Positions 7,134 to 11,360 of a stretch of 11,360 nt of DNA are shown here, one piece after another. Location: the NCBI GenBank assembly GCA_026398835.1, contig JAPLSD010000214.1:1-11360 (forward strand), written 5' to 3'. The stretch comes from Pseudomonas sp. (GTDB lineage: Bacteria > Pseudomonadota > Gammaproteobacteria > Pseudomonadales > Pseudomonadaceae). Both the position numbers and the translations under genes were made by a program. Each line of letters opens with the position of its first letter. Position 1 is the stretch's first letter. Under the pieces are notes generated by a model that did not search any database, had not been told where the DNA came from, and was given only the letters and a program-made list of their open reading frames with translations.

Positions 7134-7187
7134 TAGGCACTGCCGAAGGTTCGGGCCGCGTTCGGACGATCTTTTGATCTTCGCGTT
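7134..7187. repeat. Pseudomonas dispersed intergenic repeat (GATCTTTTGATC type)
   Basis: The segment reads AGGCACTGCCGAAGG, then CGGGCCGCGTTCGGACGATC, then TTTTGATCTTCG. It contains nested dyads, CCGAA-GG-TTCGG and GATC-TTTT-GATC. I recognise this pattern as a repeat found in many intergenic regions of fluorescens-group genomes; its boundaries here are approximate. It directly abuts the stop codon of the DUF4197 gene and may contribute to that transcript's end. No coding sequence is evident. Confidence 0.6.
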
Positions 7188-7877
7188 CTACAACGAACCA
7201 AACACCTTCTTCGCCAGGCTGGTAGCCGCTGCCGCCGGGTTTTGGCGGATGCTTTCTTCCTGCTTGCCGATCATTTCGAACAGGCCGTTCAGCGCCTGCT
7301 CCGTTACATAACCTTCGATATTGGCATTTTTCGCGTCAAGCACGCCGAGGGTCGCGGCTTGGCCGGCGAAGGCGTTGTATTGCTTGGCCAGGCCGACCTG
7401 ATCGGTTGCTTGCTTGACGATCGGCAGGAACTTGACGCGAATCTGCTCGCGACTGGTTTTGCTCAGGTATTGGGTTGCGGAATCCTTGCCACCGCTGAGA
7501 ATGCCTTTGGCATCGTCCACGCTCATCTTCTTCACCGCATCCACAAGCAGCGCCTGAGCTTGCGGCACCGCGGCTTCAGCCGCTTTGTTCATGCTGGCTT
7601 CCAGTTCGTCGACCTGGGCGCCCATGCCGAACTGCTTCATCTTCTTGGCAACCTTGCCCAGGTTGCCCGGCAACTCGATCTTCACCTCAGGATTGTTGCT
7701 GAAACCGCCTGGAGTACCCAGTTGTTTGACGGCGATTTGCGCGCCTTGGGTCAAGGCATCCTTGAGCCCACCGGTGGCGTCCTTTTGCGAAAGATCGCTG
7801 AGGGACAAAGCCAGCGCACTGGCAGAAATCAACAAACCCGCACACAGACCGGCGAAACGAAGGGAAGGACGGAGCAT
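7188..7877 (-). CDS. Exported DUF4197-domain protein
   Basis: This 229-aa protein has an N-terminal signal peptide (LRPSLRFAGLCAGLLISASALALS), so it is periplasmic or otherwise exported. The mature part opens with LSLSDLSQKDATGGLKDALTQGAQ, characteristic of DUF4197. It then runs as helical segments containing AKKMKQFGMGAQVDELEASMNKAAE, DAKGILSGGKDSATQYL and YNAFAGQA, and ends with the IEGYVTEQALNGLFEMIGKQEESIRQNP block. The function of the family is not known to me. I chose the ATG at 7877 because AAGGAAG lies five bases before it. The upstream in-frame TTG at 7895 would place that ribosome-binding site inside the gene. The gene starts 27 bases after the ybaY-like lipoprotein gene on the same strand, so the two probably form an operon of envelope proteins. 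Confidence 0.87.
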   Translation of the reverse strand: MLRPSLRFAGLCAGLLISASALALSLSDLSQKDATGGLKDALTQGAQIAVKQLGTPGGFSNNPEVKIELPGNLGKVAKKMKQFGMGAQVDELEASMNKAAEAAVPQAQALLVDAVKKMSVDDAKGILSGGKDSATQYLSKTSREQIRVKFLPIVKQATDQVGLAKQYNAFAGQAATLGVLDAKNANIEGYVTEQALNGLFEMIGKQEESIRQNPAAAATSLAKKVFGSL

Positions 7878-7904
7878 GGCAGCTTCCTTAATCAAGAGAG
7901 GGGG

Positions 7905-8303
7905 TTAACGTACCGCGTTGACGCGGATTTTCAACGGCTGCGGATCTTTGCCATCAAGTTGTACACCGTGATGTTCGGTGGAAATGAACACAAGCTTGCC
8001 GTCCACTTCGATACGCGCGCTGACCGAGTAGCGATGGCCGGGTTTAATCTGGCTCGGGTCATAGGTGAGGTGAAAAGGCAGTGGCACCTGGCCTTTGACC
8101 AGGCCACGTTGTTCGTCCAGCACCACGGCAGGAGCGTCGGCAAGGGACACATCCTGCAGGCTGACGCTCAGCGTCGCGGTCGGCGGCAGGGCGATGCGTT
8201 GCAGGTAGAACACTTCGCCGTCGAGACTGGTCTTTGGCGCAGGTTGGAGGGTTTGGCAGGCACCGAGCAGAGCGGTGAGTGCGAGCAGTGAGAGTTTTTT
8301 CAT
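7905..8303 (-). CDS. YbaY-family lipoprotein
   Basis: This 132-aa protein has a short lipoprotein signal peptide (MKKLSLLALTALLGAC); Cys16 is the predicted lipidation site, and Gln at the next position favours sorting to the outer membrane. The mature part is a single beta-rich YbaY/YscW-like domain. It has a first strand LDGEVFYLQRIALPP, then ATLSVSLQDVSLADAPAVVL, LPFHLTYDPSQIKPGHRYSVSARI, and a final strand with QPLKIRV. YscW-type relatives are pilotin lipoproteins for secretins, whereas YbaY itself has no firmly established role, so only the fold is claimed. The ATG at 8303 is preceded by GGAG at good spacing. The next gene upstream encodes two more copies of the same domain, without a signal peptide. 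Confidence 0.88.
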   Translation of the reverse strand: MKKLSLLALTALLGACQTLQPAPKTSLDGEVFYLQRIALPPTATLSVSLQDVSLADAPAVVLDEQRGLVKGQVPLPFHLTYDPSQIKPGHRYSVSARIEVDGKLVFISTEHHGVQLDGKDPQPLKIRVNAVR

Positions 8304-8320
8304 CTGGATCTCCGTATCGA

Positions 8321-8345
8321 TGGCGCCAGAAGAAGGCTGGCGCCA
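8321..8345 (-). promoter_or_regulatory. Stem-loop in the leader of the ybaY-like gene
   Basis: The perfect 9-bp arms TGGCGCCAG (8321-8329) and CTGGCGCCA (8337-8345) surround a 7-base loop, 18 bases upstream of the ATG and just before the ribosome-binding site. No T-run follows on the minus strand, so it is not a classical terminator. It may stabilise the message or mark an mRNA processing point between this gene and the upstream 227-aa gene. Confidence 0.5.
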
Positions 8346-8417
8346 ATGACAATTTAACGGATTTTGCAGGGAGGAGTGCCGACAGATTGACTCAAAAAGC
8401 GCTTACGAGAGCTGAGC

Positions 8418-9101
8418 CTACTGCACGGAAGTGACTGCTGAGCCAAATGAAACGGTGGGTTGTGCAGGCTTCAATACATAGATACTCCGAAGGGGATGGG
8501 CGCCATCTTCGCCTTTGTCCTTACCGCGGCTGATTGAACCGGTCAGTTTGTAGCGTTGGCCAGGTTTTGCTTTGTCAGTGTCATAGCGAACGTAAAACGG
8601 TCGAGGCGAGCCTTCCAGGAATTTGCTTTCACTGAGCAAGTCTCCGGGAACCCCGGTCTCGGAAATTTCTGTGAGTTTCAGGGTGATAACAGAATCGGCC
8701 GGATACGGGAATTTGAACATGGCAAGATTCTCTACGGCCAGGGTACCTGGCGAATCGAGGTAGAGGATTTTTTGTTCCCGCACACTATTGTCGGTTGCAT
8801 CGGTATCTTTCCAATAAATATTGAATGAGTGTTCCGAATAGCTGAACAATGACGAGCCGTCCCGTGCCAGTTCGAGGCTAATCGAATAGCGTGCCAGACC
8901 TGACGGATTGACGACGTCGAAGGACATCGTTTCAAGTGCATTGGCCAATTGATTCGTTCCCCATACAACGATAGAAACCGGACTTTCAGCTAATGTGATA
9001 TCTCGGATAATAAGATTTGCACTCACGCCTTCCCACGAAGTCACTTCTTCCGGATAGACGAAGTTCAGGGTTAGTGTGTTGCTTCTTTCCATGGTTTGCA
9101 T
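8418..9101 (-). CDS. Two-domain YbaY/YscW-like protein without signal peptide
   Basis: This is a 227-aa protein with two tandem copies of the fold seen in the neighbouring lipoprotein. Domain 1 (about residues 10-105) contains NLIIRDITLAESPVSIVV and ARYSISLELARDGSSLFSYSE, which line up with SVSLQDVSLADAPAVVL and HRYSVSARIEVDGKLVFIS of the lipoprotein. Domain 2 (about 125-225) contains ITLKLTEISETGVPGDLL and PFYVRYDTDKAKPGQRYKLT, closer still to the lipoprotein's FHLTYDPSQIKPGHRYSVS. There is no signal peptide, lipobox or membrane helix, so it appears cytoplasmic unless exported by another route. I chose the ATG at 9101 because AAGGA lies six bases upstream; the ATG at 9107 touches the AAGGA with no spacer. 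The function is unknown. The domain call is from reading, not from a profile search. Confidence 0.8.
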   Translation of the reverse strand: MQTMERSNTLTLNFVYPEEVTSWEGVSANLIIRDITLAESPVSIVVWGTNQLANALETMSFDVVNPSGLARYSISLELARDGSSLFSYSEHSFNIYWKDTDATDNSVREQKILYLDSPGTLAVENLAMFKFPYPADSVITLKLTEISETGVPGDLLSESKFLEGSPRPFYVRYDTDKAKPGQRYKLTGSISRGKDKGEDGAHPLRSIYVLKPAQPTVSFGSAVTSVQ

Positions 9102-9288
9102 GTTCATTCCTTTGTTTTTTATGTGACGTGTTCTAAGCTTAGTGCTTTTTTGGTGGGTGTCCTGTGGGATTTTTCTCGATTTTCAGGACGATTTTTTTGC
9201 GCTGAAGTTACTTTCTGCGTGATGCGGTGTAGCCAACGTGGCTGAGCATACCTTTAGCCGGTTGCCCGGATCAGAACGTTCAGCGGAA
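9102..9288. other. AT-rich intergenic gap between the 114-aa and 227-aa genes
   Basis: This stretch has no coding potential that I trust. It holds A- and T-tracts, a perfect 10-bp palindrome CTAAGCTTAG at 9133-9142, and a small AGCCA-ACG-TGGCT dyad near 9232-9244. It must contain the 227-aa gene's promoter if that gene is not read from upstream, but I could not pick convincing -35 and -10 boxes. Confidence 0.4.
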
Positions 9289-9633
9289 TTAAACAATGAA
9301 CACAGGCTTGAGATAGACATCCTCATGATGTCGAGTGCCATAGTTGAAGTCGACAGATAGAAGTTCATCCGCCTTGGCAAGAAGCTCGCCCTCGGGAAGA
9401 AACACTTCTGCAACGATGCGGTATGTGCAAACAGGGGCTTCGCTGGATGCTTGCTCGACAATGAACTCAAACTCCCACCATTTATGCATAAGGGAGTCTG
9501 TCGTTTGTGAGCTGGTGAGCGTGGATACGCTGTCGTTGATGATTTTGTAGAGACTGGTTTTGGTGGTGTAGTTGGATTGTATTCCGTACGGCGTTTTGGA
9601 AAAAAGAACTTTTCCAGAGATGTATTTATTCAT
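9289..9633 (-). CDS. Small hypothetical protein, possible divergent YbaY-like domain
   Basis: This 114-aa protein has AAGGA eight bases before its ATG. It has no signal peptide or membrane segment. Read against the YbaY-like domains it keeps the same layout: an opening strand ISGKVLFSK, a middle strand pair WWEFEFIVEQ and TYRIVAEVFLPEGELL (compare PFHLTYDPS and RYSVSARIEVDGKLVF), and a closing strand VYLKPVFIV. Sequence identity is low, so shared ancestry is only suggested. My hand count over 9301-9630 gives about 47% GC, well below plsB beside it, which suggests later acquisition or fast divergence. It lies between plsB and the two-domain protein, all on the same strand, with 187 bases before the latter and 109 bases after plsB. 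Its function is unknown. Confidence 0.72.
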   Translation of the reverse strand: MNKYISGKVLFSKTPYGIQSNYTTKTSLYKIINDSVSTLTSSQTTDSLMHKWWEFEFIVEQASSEAPVCTYRIVAEVFLPEGELLAKADELLSVDFNYGTRHHEDVYLKPVFIV

Positions 9634-9702
9634 GCTGGGTATCCTTTAATGATGCCTGTCATTAGGCTTAAAAAATACTAGCTAATCTCTGGAACTGCGT
9701 TT

Positions 9703-9732
9703 GCGCAGAAATACATCCTTTTATTTCTGCGC
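9703..9732. repeat. Perfect hairpin immediately after plsB
   Basis: The 11-bp arms GCGCAGAAATA (9703-9713) and TATTTCTGCGC (9722-9732) flank an 8-base loop, starting 10 bases past the plsB stop. On the minus strand a run of seven T lies before the stem (between the stop codon and the hairpin) and no T-run follows. It therefore does not fit an intrinsic terminator on either strand. It may be a 3'-end stabilising or processing stem. Confidence 0.55.
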
Positions 9733-9742
9733 GAAAAAAACT

Positions 9743-11360
9743 TCAAGTTGCTCTTTGGTTTTCCAGACTGGGCTCTTCTGCCGCACTTTCATTTCCGTGC
9801 AACGCCACCTGACGAATCGACAGGCGAATCTCCGCCGGTAATACACGCTTGGCCGCGCCTTCGGCCAGTTCGCCGAGCAGTGTGTGATAGCTCAGTTTGC
9901 CGGCTTCATCGCGACGCAATACGTCGAGATCCAGCAGTGTTTGAATGAAGTGACGGAACAGGCTTTTGTCAAAAAATTCCGGCGCATTCAGGCCATGCAG
10001 GATCGACAGGCGCTGGGCCATGACGGTACAGAGGTCTTCCAGTTCTTCGGCGCTGATGCTGTTCTGGCCGCTGTTGAGCAGCAGCGAGATGGCCATGTAG
10101 AAACGCTGCAGGGTTTGCGCGATGCTTTTGGACAACAAGGTCAACAGTACAAAATGCCGTGAACTCGGTGCCGGGCGCAGGTAGACCTCTTTCTCGAAGC
10201 GCAGCAGGCCTTGCTCGACGAAGGCTTCCAGCCATTGATCGATCACCGCATCCAGCTCGTCCAGCGACCAACGGATAAACAGCTCCGATTGCAGGTACGG
10301 ATACAGCGCGCGGGCGTAGCGCAGGATCTGTTCGCGACTCATGCGCGAGCTGCTCTGGAAGAAGCTCGCCAGCAGCGCCGGCAGGGCAAAGATGTGCAGC
10401 ACGTTGTTGCGGTAGTAGGTCATCAGAACGGCGTTCTGCTCGTCCAGATAAAGGATCTTGCCCAAGGCATCACTCTGCTCGGACAGCAGGTCCATGTCTT
10501 TCACATGCTCGATCAGCGCGCGGCCGTCACCTTCCGGCAGCGTGGTGTGGGGCGAGTAGGGCACGCGGCGCAACAACGCCAGATACAGGTCGAGGACCCG
10601 CGCCATGGCGCGATCATCCAGGGCCAAACGACTGGTGGAGAGCAAGGCCAGTGCCACCAGGTTGACCGGGTTGATCGCTGCTGCTTCGTTCAGGTGCTGA
10701 GCCACACGCTTGCCGAGGCGGTTGGTGGTTTCGTTCAGCCATGCCGGGCGGAACTGCAGACCCAGCTCCTGGGAGCGCCAGCCCGGCTGTTCCTGGTCGA
10801 GGAACTCAGCCAGTTTGATCGGCTCGCCAAAGTTGACCGCCACCTGGCCGAAACGCTGTTTGAGGGCGCCGATGACCTTGAAGATGTCGAAGATCGACTC
10901 TTTCTTCTTGGTCGCACCGCGCAACTCGCCGAGGTAGGTCCGGCCTTCGAGAACGCGTTCGTAGCCGATGTACACGGGGATGAAGACAATTGGCATCCGC
11001 GATGAGCGCAGAAAGCTGCGCAGGGTGATCGCCAGCATCCCGGTTTTCGGTTGCAGCATGCGCCCGGTGCGCGAGCGGCCACCTTCGACGAAGTACTCCA
11101 CCGGGAAGCCTTTGGTGAATAAGGTGTGCAAGTATTCGTTGAACACCGAGGTGTAGAGCGGGTTGCCCTTGAAGGTGCGGCGCATGAAAAACGCCCCGCC
11201 ACGACGCAGCAGACTGCCGATGACCGGCATGTTGAGGTTGATCCCCGCGGCGACGTGCGGCGGGGTCAGGCCGTTGCGAAACAGTAGATAGGACAGCAGC
11301 AGATAGTCGATATGGCTGCGATGGCATGGCACATAGATCACTTCGTGACCTTGGGCGACG
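9743..11360 (-). CDS. plsB: Glycerol-3-phosphate O-acyltransferase PlsB, C-terminal part (5' end outside window)
   Basis: This inner-membrane enzyme transfers an acyl chain from acyl-ACP or acyl-CoA to position 1 of sn-glycerol-3-phosphate, the first step of phospholipid synthesis. Of a protein usually near 830 aa, the last 538 residues are present. The frame stays open through the window edge with [17 protein letters not shown], so the GTG at 11341 is an internal Val codon, not a start. All four acyltransferase blocks are visible: block I HRSHIDY with the catalytic His and Asp, block [17 protein letters not shown], block [19 protein letters not shown], and block [18 protein letters not shown]. 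The long C-terminal region is helical, as is usual for PlsB. The stop is TGA at 9745-9743. Confidence 0.96.
   Translation of the reverse strand, partial: VAQGHEVIYVPCHRSHIDYLLLSYLLFRNGLTPPHVAAGINLNMPVIGSLLRRGGAFFMRRTFKGNPLYTSVFNEYLHTLFTKGFPVEYFVEGGRSRTGRMLQPKTGMLAITLRSFLRSSRMPIVFIPVYIGYERVLEGRTYLGELRGATKKKESIFDIFKVIGALKQRFGQVAVNFGEPIKLAEFLDQEQPGWRSQELGLQFRPAWLNETTNRLGKRVAQHLNEAAAINPVNLVALALLSTSRLALDDRAMARVLDLYLALLRRVPYSPHTTLPEGDGRALIEHVKDMDLLSEQSDALGKILYLDEQNAVLMTYYRNNVLHIFALPALLASFFQSSSRMSREQILRYARALYPYLQSELFIRWSLDELDAVIDQWLEAFVEQGLLRFEKEVYLRPAPSSRHFVLLTLLSKSIAQTLQRFYMAISLLLNSGQNSISAEELEDLCTVMAQRLSILHGLNAPEFFDKSLFRHFIQTLLDLDVLRRDEAGKLSYHTLLGELAEGAAKRVLPAEIRLSIRQVALHGNESAAEEPSLENQRAT

Noticed and set aside
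7878..7895. TTG start giving a six-residue-longer DUF4197 protein
   Set aside because: The ribosome-binding site AAGGAAG would lie inside the gene. The ATG at 7877 has correct spacing to it and begins a normal signal peptide.
7242..8291. 349-codon plus-strand open frame opposite the DUF4197 and YbaY-like genes
   Set aside because: It runs antisense through two genes that each have signal peptides, ribosome-binding sites and recognisable families, and its own translation shows no domain. It is a high-GC shadow.
9159..9197. GTCCTG...CAGGAC dyad followed by seven T on the plus strand, terminator-like
   Set aside because: The stem is only 6 bp with a ~19-base loop, and no plus-strand gene ends there.
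10211..11005. 264-codon plus-strand frame opposite plsB
   Set aside because: It is antisense to unmistakable PlsB acyltransferase blocks.
11339..11341. GTG as start of a shorter plsB
   Set aside because: The frame continues upstream with VAQGHE, which belongs to the conserved segment before HRSHIDY, so this codon is internal.

Overview
The window looks like a chromosomal segment of a Pseudomonas of the fluorescens type. The reasons are high-GC coding sequence, Pseudomonas-style intergenic palindromes (the CGTTCCCACGC family, and a repeat containing GATCTTTTGATC), and a gene order that matches what I remember of the P. aeruginosa plsB - mexK - mexJ - mexL - rsmJ neighbourhood. I see no mobile element, integrase, CRISPR array, tRNA or rRNA. 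No gene-free stretch is longer than about 190 bases.

Left part (1-2090). The 3' end of a PEP-mutase/isocitrate-lyase superfamily enzyme converges on an unrecognised 206-aa protein that carries a duplicated ~50-residue motif. That gene is divergent from rsmJ, which encodes the 16S rRNA m2G1516 methyltransferase. rsmJ and the next gene converge on a REP-like palindrome.

Middle (2091-6999). This is a TetR-controlled RND efflux module. A MexL-like repressor gene is divergent from a MexJ-like membrane-fusion lipoprotein gene and a MexK-like RND pump gene. The 94-bp divergent gap holds a consensus -10 overlapped by a near-perfect 14-bp palindrome, and a degenerate second copy 26 bp away, so the repressor probably controls both directions. 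No outer-membrane channel gene is linked, as for MexJK in P. aeruginosa, which borrows OprM or OpmH.

Right part (7000-11360). All genes are on the minus strand. In transcription order they are plsB (C-terminal two thirds, running off the window), a lower-GC 114-aa protein, a 227-aa protein with two YbaY/YscW-like domains and no signal peptide, a YbaY-family lipoprotein, and an exported DUF4197 protein. The YbaY-like cluster is the least ordinary part of the window. Three consecutive genes appear to encode four copies of one small beta-rich fold, one copy outer-membrane-anchored and the other three apparently cytoplasmic. The intergenic DNA between mexK and the DUF4197 gene is packed with two back-to-back perfect hairpins and a Pseudomonas dispersed repeat.
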